DNA of 64,000 nucleotides from Cerioporus squamosus (Eukaryota; Basidiomycota; Agaricomycetes; Polyporales; Polyporaceae): assembly GCA_022592435.1 (NCBI GenBank), contig JABYQS010000011.1, positions 62,001-126,000 of the forward strand. The letters run 5' to 3'. Below the pieces are notes generated by a model. That model made no database searches. It was not told the origin of the DNA and saw nothing but the letters and a program-made list of their open reading frames with translations. How positions within the stretch are numbered: the first letter of the stretch is position 1; the number at the start of each line of letters is the position of its first letter. A program made the position numbers and the translations under genes. Positions 32,799-45,242 of the stretch are shown here, in pieces.

Positions 32799-35170
32799 AT
32801 GTTCGGGTGGAGGGCATTCGCAGGAGGCAGACATATCACTTCCCGTCTTCCACTTTCACCTCTTTGCTACCGTGCCCTCACGAAAGCCGCAACGCGCCAT
32901 GCCACCCTTCCCCTACAACATGCGCCTGAACGGACACCGCTCGATGAATCGCCATCACAGAAGTTCTACCGGGAGGTGAAAACACTCCACTCCTTGGTCC
33001 TCCGAGGCCGAAGTCCTCCCCGAGTTGCCCTCTCCCAATTCAAGAAAAATACAGCTGCTCTTCCACGAGGTCCTCTTGCGAAGGAGTCCACTAGGTCGTT
33101 ACTCCGCGAAGTCGCTGCAGCCCTTGCGCGATCTAGGTATCACGAAGACCAGACCCAACTCCGAAATTTCCTTCGGACCATCGCGGAGCTGGAGGCTGTA
33201 AATGTCGCTGCTTACGCTGCGACGACTCTGGATCAGCTGTATGACAGTCATGACGCAACGACGGCCATGAAGTTTCTGTCGATGGCGAGCAAGATGCCAG
33301 AACTTCAAGAGGTGGACGCACTCTCGTCGTTGTGGCACAGGCTGCTCGATCATGCCGCTGGACAGCGTAACGAGTATATCATCCCGCTCATCTTCAAGGA
33401 GATGGAGAATGTAGGAGTTGGGTTGGAAACACGTACCGTCAAGGTCATCATATCCGCTCTCTTCCGTGGGCCAGCTCGTTCCTCCACTCCATGGAAACCC
33501 CCTTCTTTCGCGACCATGAAGCACATCCTCAACTTGCTCGCTCCCGCGAATCTGCCCTACGACCCAGATATCGCCGACATCATCGTAGACGGATACACGC
33601 GGAGCGGACAGACGGATCAGGCCACTCTGGTTGAGTCCTTGTACTTCTCCTCTTGCTCCCACATCCACAGTGAAGTCGTCGCCGGGCGTATGCACGAGTT
33701 GATATCAGGGCAGGTTGCAGCAGGCCACAGAAGCGCTGCCGTTCGTTTGGCTCGGCGGTTCCTGGAGATAGGATTGTCCCCGTCGGACGAGACGCTGTTG
33801 GCGGCTATGGGTACCAACTTCTCGCCCGGGAACCTGAGAGAGTGGCGGGGCGTCTTCGGGTACCGCGGCAGCAGCGGTGTCTCGGAGAAGGTATTAGCCA
33901 ACCTCATCGAGAGTGGTAACTGGGACAGAGTCGTGGCTTTCTACTCCCAGGAGTTCCGCGATGGCATCCACTCGGACCAGATGCTATACCTTATCCTCAA
34001 GTTCCTCCTGTCGTCCGGCCTACGGAAGCCTTCAGATCGCGAGATCGACGAAGCCCTGAGGTTATACCGTGACTACGTGTCAAGATGCCGTGGCCCCTCA
34101 GCAGCGACTGAGACGGCCCAGACAGCTCCTTCATCGGACGACAGCGCTGCGTCCGATCACTTCGAGCCACCTGGCTCTAAGACCTACCAGCTACTTCTGC
34201 GAGTCCTCACCTCTAGTGCGCATCCTGCGTCGTATCTTCACGTTGCGGTGTCCCTCGTGGAAGACATGCACGAGTTCGGCGTACGCATTGACCCGCAATC
34301 GACTGCCAGCGTCCTCGTCCTCCTTATGCGTTCCTCGCCCACACCCGTGGAGGCCATGAAGATTTATCGCTACATGGGCAACCCTGCCCACAAGGGTGAT
34401 GCGCCGGTCCTCAACGAGGAAGGTTACGCCGCGGTCCTCGATGCGTTTTGTCACCTCGAGAATTGGCCGAACGGCATCCCATCTGTCCGCCAATACTTCC
34501 AAATCGTCTCCGACATGCGTCAACATGGCGTACCGGTCACCCCCAAGATTTACACGGTCATCATCAGGCAGCTCGCGGATCTCGCGACGGCCGCGTCCGC
34601 AGTGGCTGCTGAAAGGGAGGGCGACAGTGACTTCGTCACCGCTCTCGAGGTCCGCGAGTCCATCGCGAAGACGCTCAAGCACGTGCATAACCAGCTCACG
34701 GTCAACACCGAGTTCACGCCAGACACGCCGCTCTGGAACCAGCTCATGGACGCGTACCAGCGCGCGGGCTGCTTCACGGAGGCGCTGCGCATCTGGCACA
34801 AGCTCTTCAGCTTGGGCCAGTTCACCCATGCGTCCATCAGCATCATCATCGACGCGTGCGCGTTCCACCAGACTTACGACGTGGCCGTCCGCATCTTCAC
34901 TGCTCTCACGGACAGTCGGGTTCAGTATGAACCTCCGGAACTGGAACACGTTCTTGGAGTGTCCTTTGCCGGTTGGACAAGCTGGATGAGGCGATGAAGG
35001 TCCTGTGTCTGGAGATGAACGGGAGGGATGACGGGATAGCGCCTAACGAGGAGTCCGTCCGCATCTTGATGAAGTTCGCGGCATCAAGAAATCTGGAGAC
35101 GGAGGTGCGATCCAAGGTGAGGCGATTCTTGCCCAAGCTGTACTGGTCTTTGCCGGAGGAGCTGCGTTGA
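32799..35170 (+). CDS. Mitochondrial PPR-repeat protein; two apparent one-base insertions near the 3' end
   Basis: A single long frame runs from 32799 to about 34915, with an Arg-rich presequence (MFGWRAFAGGRHITSRLPLS) and many helical pairs of PPR type, for example EEGYAAVLDAFCHLENWPNG, VTPKIYTVIIRQLADLATA and PLWNQLMDAYQRAGCFTEAL. The family-like ending continues in two other frames: FSMNLRNWNTFLEC, then CRLDKLDEAMKVLCLEMNG to LPKLYWSLPEELR-stop. Dropping one G at 34918-34920 and one C at 34963-34964 gives a continuous 789-aa protein. A 62-nt intron (donor GTTCAG) is the alternative, but it would delete the conserved-looking NLRNWNTFLEC. PPR proteins bind organelle RNA; the target is unknown. 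Confidence 0.85.
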
Positions 35171-35371
35171 GGATAGACATGCTTGTTGCGTATCGACCTG
35201 ATAGTGTATGTGTTGCGTGCTAAGTAGACTATGATATGCGATATATAATACAGATGCGTGCGCGGTTGAACAGTACGCGAGGGGCCGGGCGATCTAGTAG
35301 AATAGAGAGCCCAATAACTATGGTATGTCATGCTGTGTCTAGAAGCAGTGTTCAGTGCGAAGCAGTCTCTT

Positions 35372-38300
35372 CTACGGAGGGCAATCGCACTACGAGCATA
35401 CGTCAGCTCCGCAAGTCCGACCAGGAAAAGGCGGAACTCACAATCAAGTGTGTGTCGCCATAGGCGTCGTCGATGCGAGAGACTGTTGGCCAGAACTTTC
35501 TCTCAAGGAGCCAGGGCATGGGGTAAGCGGCTGTCTGACGTGAGTAGGGTCTACAGGAAGGTTAGTTGATTGTATGGGTGACGACAACTAGGGTCACTAA
35601 CCGATTCCACTCCTCCTCGGGTAGAGTGATGACGGAAAGAGGATGAGGGGCATTTTTCAGGAGGTTGTTGTCTTTGGGCTGCTTGCCCGTGATGATGTCC
35701 TCCGCCTCCTTGCGGATCTGGATCATCGCATCGCAGAACCTGGACAGGCAGGTCAACTCCCGTGGCTGCCCATTGATCTATGCTGCACGTACCTATCGAT
35801 CTCCTCCAGAGTCTCCGACTCGGTTGGCTCGATCAGCATGCAGGTGGAGATAGGCCACGAGCAAGTAGGCGGGTGGAAGCCGTAGTCCTGAAGGCGCTTC
35901 GCGAAGTCCATGACCTTCAGACCGGCGGCTTTGTCGAACTCGGCGAGGTCAATCAAGAGCTCGTGAGCGACGCGGTCCTTGCCGTTCTTGTATCGGAGTG
36001 TGTAGTGTCCGGCGAGACGCTGGGCCATGTAGTTTGCGTTGAGCAAGGCGACCTTGGAGGCGTCCGACAAACCAGTGCCGCCGAGCATCTTGATGTATGC
36101 CCAGGAGATAGTGAGGATAGATGCGCTGCCGAAGGGTGCTGCCGCGACAGCCTCAATAGCCTTGTCACCACCGGTCTGGATGAGCGGGTGCGACGGGAGG
36201 AAAGGAGCAAGGTGCTCAGCGACACAGATGGGACTAGAGGAAGCTCGTTAACAGATGGTATCATCAGCACTGATATATGTACTCACCCGACACCAGGACC
36301 ACCACCACCGTGGGGACTGCGGCACAGCGTAAGCGACAGACTATTAGAGCAAGCACAGCTGCCATCACTCACATGGCGAACGTCTTGTGCAGGTTCATGT
36401 GGCAGACATCTCCACCGCAGATAGCAGGGTTCGTCAAGCCTATCTGCGCGTTCAGGTTGGCACCATCGAGGTATACCTGGCCGCCATTGTCGTGGATGAT
36501 CTTGCAGGCCTGGTTTCGTGGTGTAAGCACAAGCAAGGCCAACGAAGGTAAGTAGACAGCTCTTACATCCTTAACGCCATGCTCGAAGACACCGAAGGTC
36601 GAGGGGTAGGTGATCTATAGAGCCAACCCGTCAACATCCTTTCAGGATACGACCTGAATGAGTACTCACCATGAAAGCGGCAAGGTTGTCCTTGTGCTTC
36701 TCAGCCTTTGAGCTCAGGTCCTCCAAGTCAAGGTTGCCATCGGCGTGTGTCTTCACCGGGACGACCTTGAGTCCTGCCATGACAGCTGACTGTGCATGCC
36801 ATGAGCGAGAATGTCGGAAGCAGGTCATGACATGATACTCACAGCCGGGTTTGTGCCGTGCGCACTAACGGGGATCAGACAGATGTTCCGGTGGCCTTCC
36901 CCACGCCACTCGTGGTACGCCTTGATGACTGACAGACCAGCATATTCACCGGCAGCGCCGGAGTTGGGCTGCAGAGAGCACGCGGCGAAACCAGTGATCT
37001 TGCACAGGTCAGACTCGAGTTCCTGCCCAGGCGTTAGTGACTAAATCGGCCAGAAGAGTCTAGCAACGAACCTTGATGAGCTCCAAGTACCCCTTCACTT
37101 GGTCCTTGGGTGCGAAGGGATGGATCGATCCAAACTCAGGCCAAGTCAAGGGAATCATACTGCTGGTGCTGTTCAGCTTCATGGTGCAGCTACCGAGAGG
37201 GATCATGGAGTGGACGAGACCCAGGTCCTTCGACTGAAGGTGATAGATATAGCGAAGCATCTCGGTCTCCGAGTGGTGGGTATTGAAGACAGGGTGCGGG
37301 AGGATTTGCGAGGTACGGCGTAGAGCGTCAGGGATGGCGAGGGTCTCCGGTGCTGCAAGGTCGCTGAGAGATATGGCACGCTTGGACGCCGCAGAGCCAA
37401 TGACGTTGATGAGGGCCACGACGTCTTCCGCTCCGACACTCTCGTCCAGGGTCAATCCAACGTGCTTGTCATCGATCCTGCGCAGGTTGATGCCTGCTGC
37501 GAGAGCAGCGGCATGTACGGTCTCCGCATCCTTCGCCGCGCCCGACACATCCAAGGTGAGCGTGTCGAAAAACTGGGAGTTGATCGCTTTGTAACCGAAG
37601 CTCTCGACCGTGGACTTGATGATCTGTGTCAACCCGTGGACCTTCTGGGCGATGCGCTGCAAATTGAGGGGGCCGTGGTAAACCGCATACATTGCTGCCA
37701 TGTTCGCGAGAAGCGCCTGACTGGTACAGATGTTACTGGTGGCCTTCTCGCGACGGATATGCTGTTCGCGAGCTGAGACAATTATCAGTCCTCTGACTCC
37801 AATTATGCTCATGATGCAACTCACTTTGCAATGCGAGACGGTAAGCCGGATTTCCCTGCACATCACGGCTGCGTCCAATGAGACGACCGGGCATCTTGCG
37901 CTTGAGCTTCTCCGTGACCGCAAAGAACGCGGCGTGAGGACCTCCATAGCCAGCAGGAACACCGAAGCGCGCAGAGTTGCCGAGGACGATATCCGCGCCC
38001 CACTCGCCTGGTGGCTTGAGCATGGTAAGCGCCAAGAGGTCAGTAGCGCACACCAGCAGTCCGCCGGCCGAGTGAACCACGTCTGCCAGGCTGGAGAAGT
38101 CCTTGACGGCTCCATTGACATCCGGATACTGGACGAGAACACCACAGAGGTCCGATCGGAGCGCGTCGTCGCTAAGGTCCTTCAACGCGTCGCCTGTGAC
38201 CAACTTGATGCCGAAACCCTTAGCACGAGTCCTGAGGACTGCGACGGTCTGGGGCGCGACGCCGTTGTCCACAAAGAAGGTGCTCTTCTTGCCGTGTGTT

Positions 38301-39010
38301 CCCGTGAATGCCATGACCATGCCTTCGGCCGCAGCCGTTGCCTCGTCCAGAAGAGACGCGTTGGCGATGTCCATGGACGTCAATGACATCACCATCGTCT
38401 GGAAGTTGACTAGAGACTCCAGACGACCTGCGGACGCGTCAATGAACACGCAATTTGACTGAGTGCACGCGCTGCGTACCTTGAGCAATCTCGGGCTGGT
38501 AGGGCGTGTACGGAGTGTACCAAGCCGGGCTCTCAGTGATCTAGCAGGCCATCCAAGTCAACACACGCGCGTCGTTGCAGTGAAGGAAAGCAAACATACA
38601 TTGCGCAAGATGACCGGGGGCACAACTGCGTTATGGTACCCCATACCAATGTAGCTCTTGAAGGGCTGATTCGCCTGGCCCAACTCCTTTGCCCTCCGCA
38701 ACAGCTCTGACTCGCTGAGCGCAGGGATGGTCTCGTTGCTCACGGCATTGGTCGCGGACCTGATCTTCTCGGGCACGGTATCTGAAACGAACGCGTCCAT
38801 GGAGTCGTAACCGAGCTTCGATAGCATGTGCGCGATCTCGCGGTCGTCGGGGCCAATGTGACGGTCTCCGAACGTGTCTAGCGGGGCGAAGAGGGACGAC
38901 GGAGCCTTAGCAGTCGCGAGACCGCGCGAGAGCACCCGGGGGTGCACAGGGCGGGCATGGCGGGCGAGGTGTCTCGCGAGGAGGGCGGAGACGTTGCGGG
39001 GAACCGCCAT
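35372..39010 (-). CDS. GCV2: Glycine dehydrogenase (decarboxylating), P protein of the glycine cleavage system
   Basis: Many-exon gene starting at 39010 with a presequence ([20 protein letters not shown]). Recognisable blocks in order: [155 protein letters not shown] and [20 protein letters not shown], where the Lys binds PLP. The enzyme decarboxylates glycine in the mitochondrial matrix. The penultimate exon is 35550-35442 ([20 protein letters not shown] to THLI) and the last starts at 35389 with CDCP. There the frame hits TAG at 35372, where relatives read CDCPSVEE. One missing C would restore [13 protein letters not shown] at 35352. Confidence 0.96.
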
Positions 39011-39812
39011 GGGCGGGTGAGGGGCACCGAGCGACCCGGGGAGTGGAGAGGAGAGATGGAAAGGAGAGCTGGAGTGGGCTGGAGCTGGGGCGCGGTCATT
39101 TTGAAGAGGGTGTGTTCACCGAGCCATTCACCGAGTAAAAGCAGCTGTCCTTATCGTCCAACCCGTCCTCCTCACTTTTACATACTCGCTTCCCGCCCGC
39201 CCAGCGCTCCGCCGGCGTCTGCTCTCCGCCAAACGCCTCTCCCATTCCCCGACGCGCTGCTGCCCGCCTGCGCCCTTCAGCACCCAGATTCGTCCGGATC
39301 GAGGAGAGTGATATCATGCCGGCTCGCTGCATGCGATAGCGCCCGGTCAAACGATGCGGGGTAACCTCAAAAGTCAAACGGACGCTGTGCAGCAGTCGCC
39401 TCGGGGTCCCGATCCGCATGGTGAAAAAGTTTTTTCTCTTGGCTCGGCTCCGTCGCCTATCCGTTCCGGAGCCTGGATCCCGCCCCTCCTTACCATTCTC
39501 GGAATACCTCCCGCCTCTCGACTGGCCTGTGGCGTGTACGTAATGCGTCGGCCCTCGACCATGCCAGTCACGCAGACTGGCAGCTCATCACAGCGCACAC
39601 TTCGTCTGAGGCTTCCCGGACACTCCCGCTCGGCCATCTTATCGCCGTAGAGTTTGTCGCTGTCGTCGTGGCCAGTGAGAACATCACTCGTCTGAGCTGG
39701 GCGTTGATCGAACGCTGGAGATAAGCACTACGTACACGGCGAGGACGTCTGGCAGTGGCAGGCTCCAGCAAAGCGATCGTGATGGGCCCCATGGGGTCAC
39801 GACTGGAACATG
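39011..39812. other. Intergenic region upstream of GCV2 and downstream of the ARMH3-like gene
   Basis: About 800 bp without a recognisable gene. It holds the GCV2 promoter (pyrimidine-rich on the + strand around 39180-39290) and the ARMH3-like 3' UTR. Confidence 0.5.
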
Positions 39813-42449
39813 TCACGGCATGAGCGCCATACCATCAGCGTAGGCGAACCGTATGAAGCCCACGACATCGTCCGATTGCGTACTGAAGAGAAGAGATCGT
39901 CGGTCATGTCAGCTCTAGAATGACCGAGTATGCACGGAGAGATGCGACGTACGGAGGGTCATCTGCCCCATGTATGTCTTGGCCGTAACTCAAACCATCC
40001 TTCTCGATCTCCTTCGCTACCGCCCGCAGCCCTTGGTTCGCGGAACGGATGCCCGCTTCACGGAGCTTTGTCTCATAATGCTCGGCCACAGTCGTGATGT
40101 TGGCGAGGGCTTGCGACGCGCGCGTTTTCGACCCGGAGAGACGCTTTTCCGCAGCGTCAGAGTGGGGGTTGGCCAGTTTGTCCAGAAGCCCTTGCTGCTT
40201 GCGGAATACGTCGGCCGAACGCACTACCTCGTACTAAAAGTTCGGCGGATGAGTGACGCCGCAGTAAGTCAGTGGGATGAAGCTCCTCACCACAAGCTCG
40301 TGGAGAGCGGTTGGACTAGGGAGCAGCTGCTCACTGCGACATAGCGCAAGGTCCACTAGCAGAATTGTCTACAGTGTTGTTCGATAAGCGTGCGACACAC
40401 AATGACAATAGAGCTTACTTCTTCCGCGAGTTGATTCACTCCACCTGTGGTCACCAGGCTGTCCAACTTGCTTGCCAAGAAGTCAAGCAGGAGTATAAGT
40501 GCTCTCCACAGCTCTTGCCAGTGGTACGGTAGTCGGACGTGCTCTCTTTGGAGATACCATACCGTTCGGTAACATGTTCTGATGCAAGTCCTATATCCCC
40601 GTCAGTAACCTCCGTTGACAAGCATTGAGGGACACGTACAAGTAGCATGCAACCTCCAGCTTCTTATGGAGATTGTGACGCAACCACAGTATACAACAGT
40701 CCAGCAAAGCACAGATCGGCGGTCGGGGCGGAGGAACCAGTGGTAATGGCGGTTGTCTCTACACATGACAATGAGGAAGTACGAGCGGATTATAGCATGC
40801 GAGAACATACTTGATGGCACAAGCGCACATCGCCTTTGCTGTCCTCGCGCAAGGCAGCCATGATTTCGTCGCTCTCGGCCATGACGAGCAGCGTGCTCAT
40901 CGCGAGGTTGGCATACGCGATCGCGCGTGGGGACGAGGAGGAAGAGGCGTGTGACAGCAGATATGACGATAGGGATAGCATGGTGAGCGGGAGAGGCGCG
41001 ATCCTGGTCGCAGTCTTCTTGTCTTCGTCGGTGGTTGCCAACGTGCTAGCGAAGATGCGGCGGAATAGTGCGCTTCCGTGTAGGAACTCGAACAGAGGAA
41101 GCAGAATGACACATGCTTCGATGGGTCTGATAGAAATATCAGCACACTAGAGGTAAGTAGGTACAGACATCACCTACTGGTTCTTGAATAGTTCGCGAGG
41201 AGGATCGACTGGTTTGGCTGCGAGTGCGCGATCCGGTCGCAGAGATGATAGGAAGGAACCGAAGCTTGCGGTCAGTGTAGGTGGGGAGTCATCTTGGATG
41301 TTCTGGTACGCTCTGAGTGATTGTCAGCTACAGATCCTTACAATGACTTCAGAAGCGCGAAACGAACTTCACCACAGCTGAAGCTGCGAAGTTCGCAGCC
41401 CAGCACGTCATTCGCATTAATTCCTCATCCTGTGTCTCTCGGATACGGCGAAGATATGGATTGAGTTTGGCGGCGTCAGACTTGTGGAAGTTGGCCAGAA
41501 GGGCAAGTAGGAGGATGGCTTCAAATGTGAACTGTTCTGTGTCGGGAGAGGTGACCGTCTGCGAGAGGTGGGCGAGAACTAGTCAGCTTGATGCGATGAG
41601 GAAGGGTGTGACTTCTTGTCCTCACCGTAACAATGCAAGAGAACAGATCATGGCGCAGGAAATATGCGCCAGGACTTAGCTGACTGATTCCGCATACGAA
41701 GATGACCGCAAGCTGGAGAACCTCATGGCGGAGACTGGCTAATGGACACATGATCAACACGTTACTTCACACAACGGAATAGACTCGGTACTGTACCTGA
41801 AGCCGAGGTGTTGCTCAGAGTCTCGTCAACAGCAGCAGTTAAGTTCTAGCTCGAATCCAGCTGTTGGTCAAAAGCTTGCTCCCACTCCAAATTCCACGTG
41901 GATGACACACCTGAAACACTGCGTCGCTTCCACTCACACCTCCAGCGAAGACCTCCATGACTTCCCAGCCGGCAAGGTTCTTGCTGAGGAGACTGCGGGT
42001 CAGCACGCCCAACGTTGCGGCCGCGTGGATCTTCCTGGTCTCCTCCGCGCTCTCAGAACGCAGCGTTTGCAGACATGCGCCTACCAGGCCGTTCAGCACG
42101 GGCTACTGGTACCCGAGGGAAGCGATATGGGCAGCGCATGAGAGGCAAGCTCGACTTGGAGGCGATCGACGCACCTTGAGTCTCCCTAAGCAATCATCCT
42201 TCCGCAGCTCGTTCAGCCTTGTAGCCAAGAACATCCTTTCTACATCAAGGTCAAGCAGACCAGCCCACAAGTCGGCTGCATCTTTGCTTGGTCCTGCAAG
42301 TTGCTCCGGTGGAGTACCCTGTCCACGTCGAGACCGTTTCAGCGGAGGAACTTGGGAGATGGCGAGAGTATAACGACGCTTGCCTGCAATAGACGGCTAT
42401 ATGTGGTCGCAAACCGAGATGCAAACTGAGCCGAGTCGCGCCGTTCCAT
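39813..42449 (-). CDS. Armadillo-like helical protein (ARMH3/DUF1741 family)
   Basis: The start at 42449 gives MERRDSAQFASRFATTYSRL before an intron at 42383 that begins with GC rather than GT, then GTPPEQLAGPSKDAADLWAG and LDVERMFLATRLNELRKDD. Later exons read LQLAVIFVCGISQLSPGAYF, LANFHKSDAAKLNPYLRRI, IEACVILLPLFEFLHGSALF, ICALLDCCILWLRHNLHKKL, LQREHVRLPYHWQELWRALI, LASKLDSLVTTGGVNQLAEE and VVGFIRFAYADGMALMP-stop, as in the family. The human relative (C10orf76/ARMH3) binds the Arf exchange factor GBF1 at the Golgi and supports PI4KB function. About a dozen exons; several inner borders (41150-42100) were not fixed exactly. Confidence 0.85.
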
Positions 42450-42738
42450 TCTCGGATTGTCTCGACGACCTCAGTCAGTGGTCGGACATCCACAAGCAGG
42501 CGAGCTGACCGTTTGAGCGAGAAGCGGGTGCCTGTCGCAACTCGCGAGTCGCAAGCGGCGAACGGTGATCTCGATCGCGTCAGTGGCAGTGCTGCCCGAT
42601 CCGAACTTCGCCCCTCGAAAGTGGCCGCATGCACTGCAAGACGGCTCACCAGCCTGCAGTCCTCAAAGTACAACATCGAGCTGCATCGAATTACACAGCA
42701 CGAACGGTCAGAAGCGGCTCAACGGTACTTTCCAAACG

Positions 42739-44759
42739 TCAAGTCATGTCAGTGAGTCCGGCATCCATCATCTCCTCCACCCAGGTCTGGAACGTGTCGT
42801 GCCTCAGTCGAACGTCCTCCAAGAGATACCTTATCCCCATGAACGCCTTCCGCCCCCTCCGTTGTCCCTCCTTCTCGTCCTCTGTACTTCCAACCTGCTC
42901 TATCTCTTCGTCTCCCATGTCCTCGACAATTCCTGGGAATCCGAAATGATTCTCGTCCACGCGCGGCGCGACGTCCGAGGAGGCAAATGCTGCACGGAAC
43001 AGAACACGCAGACATAGAAGTGCAGCAAGAGAGCTCGGAGGGGGATCGACGTGAGGCCGCGTGTACACTAACTGTGACAGTCTTGATGGGGGAGGCGGCC
43101 GCGTCGTGGGATCGGCGACGGGATTGGGGTAGTTGTACGATGGAGGGTAACAGTGTCGGGTTGCGACGGGTCTTTCGCAGGCGGCTGCATGTCTGGGAGG
43201 TGAGTGAGGACATGCCCACGCATCTGGGCCTTCGCGACCACCGTCTGTTGGCATGTTGCCCACAAGCACGGAACGTGCGTCCCCTCAGCTGGGTTGATAT
43301 GAGCCTCGAGAATGTGTTCATAGAGTGCGGTGGTCGAGTCGAAGGGTTCGACAGTGCACTCTGACCTGTCCCATCGACACTTGAACTGTGATTGGGAGGA
43401 TACGTCCTTCCGACGGTCGACCCCTCTGACGATGAAGCGCGGTGGAGGCCCCGGGAGCACCATGGCCTGTGCTTGCGGGAAGACCGCGTTGACGTTCTTG
43501 ATAACGTCAGATGCAACCAGCAAGGCGTGGCGGTCTTGATATGGGAAGAAGGCGTCCTTGTACAGGTTCCAGAAGTCCACTTGCGTGAGTTCACCTTCGG
43601 CTTTGGCGACAAACATTGCCTTCATCCTGCAATAGCTTCAGCGAATGCAACACTACCCGCGACATCAACGTTCATACCATTCGTAACATCTCTGTGGCTC
43701 CGGGATCGCCACTAGGTGGTCAAGTTCTTCCTTCGTGAGCTCGTGGTTGCTCACAGTGACAGTCTGCGCAGGAGCAGTATAGACGGTCGGGCCGCAATCG
43801 ATCGCAACGGTCTCCTCCATCTGGTCCGCCAAGATGAGAGAGACCAACAGTCGCAGTGTCCCTGGCATCCTGGGATGCAGCAAGAACGCCTTCGTCATCG
43901 GTGGATGGGAGAGATGTGCGTAGAGGTAGTTGAGCGCCGCGTCGATGAGCTCCTTGTCGAGGATCAGAGGGAGAACATTCATGGACGTCTCGAGGGCTGG
44001 GGCTTGTGCGGAGAGCTGATAGGTATTTTCGGGATTCGAGTAGAGGATGGTTAGGGTGCTCAATGCGGCGATGATGAGAGAGCGGTTAGACGAGAGCCCA
44101 GCAATCTGTTGCAATGGACCTATTGGACTGGACCTCGGCGGTCTGTCGGGGGACGGGAGGTTGATGGAGGTGGCAATGGACTGCATGATTTCCATGACGT
44201 AGAGGATGAACTCGGAGTTGGCATCGGTGTTCGGTTCGAGGTCGTGCAGGGTGCGCAATATCAAGTCCGGAATCTTTGGATAGACCGCGAGTTCGCGCGC
44301 ATTGGCCTCGTGCATCGCCGCATTGCGCAGGATGAACAAAGATTCGATGGCGTGTCTCCGCTTGCGTTCCTTGTCCTTCGGCATGGCGAAAAAATTGACT
44401 TCTTCGCCGAACTGCTTGTGGCCCCCGGTGACGTACCACTCGGGCCACTCAAACAGCGCGTCCGTGAGCCCAGGTATTGCTATGAGCATGAACTGCTCGT
44501 TCTGGCAGAGTCGGCATAGACGGTCGAGAGCCCACGCAACTTCCGAGTCGATGCCGGAGCGCAGCGAGAGAAGCATGCGATTGTTAGGTTCGGCTGCAGT
44601 GTACCATTCTGAAGCAGTAACATGAGCGTGAAGTCACACTCTCTACAAAGGGCGCTCACTTTCGTAGTCATCCGTAACAATCGGTGGAGGAGGAGCTGGG
44701 GGCAGGGGAGTTCTGCGATGGTACCCAACCGGTTGTGTCGATGTCGCGACTGTGGTCAT
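42739..44759 (-). CDS. RSC9-like chromatin-remodelling complex subunit; one apparent base missing
   Basis: Exons 44759-44660, 44608-43678 and 43626-42739. After a Pro-rich N-terminus (TPLPPAPPPPIVTDDYEKWY) the Rsc9 core appears: NNRMLLSLRSGIDSEVAWAL, CQNEQFMLIAIPGLTDALFE, ESLFILRNAAMHEANARELA, then armadillo-like helices, then FWNLYKDAFFPYQDRHALLV and MVLPGPPPRFIVRGVDRRKD (RFX-like segment), and a C2H2-like stretch CRWDRSECTVE to HLPDMQPP. The frame then breaks: SQPDTVTL continues as PSYNYPNPVADPTTRPPPP and LLCLRVLFRAAFASSDVAPR only if one base is added near 43142-43147. With it the total length is divisible by three (639 aa). A 95-nt intron with a weak GTTACC donor is the alternative. RSC slides and ejects nucleosomes. 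Confidence 0.88.
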
Positions 44760-45242
44760 ATCCTGGATGCGCCGTGTGAATCTCAGTTGAAAGTGCAAGC
44801 ACAGGCGATTCCTCCGTGATTTGGACCGCGCGGGTACAAGCGGTGGTGGTGGACTGTGGCCAAGACGCGTTCGACGCGTCGTGCACGTGAAAGCTCTGCA
44901 CGGGCGCTTGACCGACGGTTGCAACCTGAGCGGTACCCCCCATGTCAGAACTTGCGCAGAAGCCACCGTGCAGCTCCCACAGATCCCGGTTCTCCTCAAC
45001 CTATATAGAGAACATGGGTATCCAAGATGCAGGCGAACAGTCCCGTCGGGAGCCTGAAATTGTGAGTAAATGTTCCCACTTGCCACTTGTTCGCCAGTGC
45101 GAGTCTCAACGCGCAGCCCCAGTCGAGGTTCGCCCATCGGGCCCCATAGACCTTCTTTACTCTGAACACCTCTCTTATCGCATTTTGAGGTGAGTATCTG
45201 ATGTGCACCAACTCAACCTGCTGACTCAGGCTCGCATTAGTT

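Noticed and set aside
34191..34949. 252-codon ORF antisense to the PPR gene
   Set aside because: It is a shadow frame of a GC-rich coding exon; composition is Val/Arg/Asp-rich and no family features appear.
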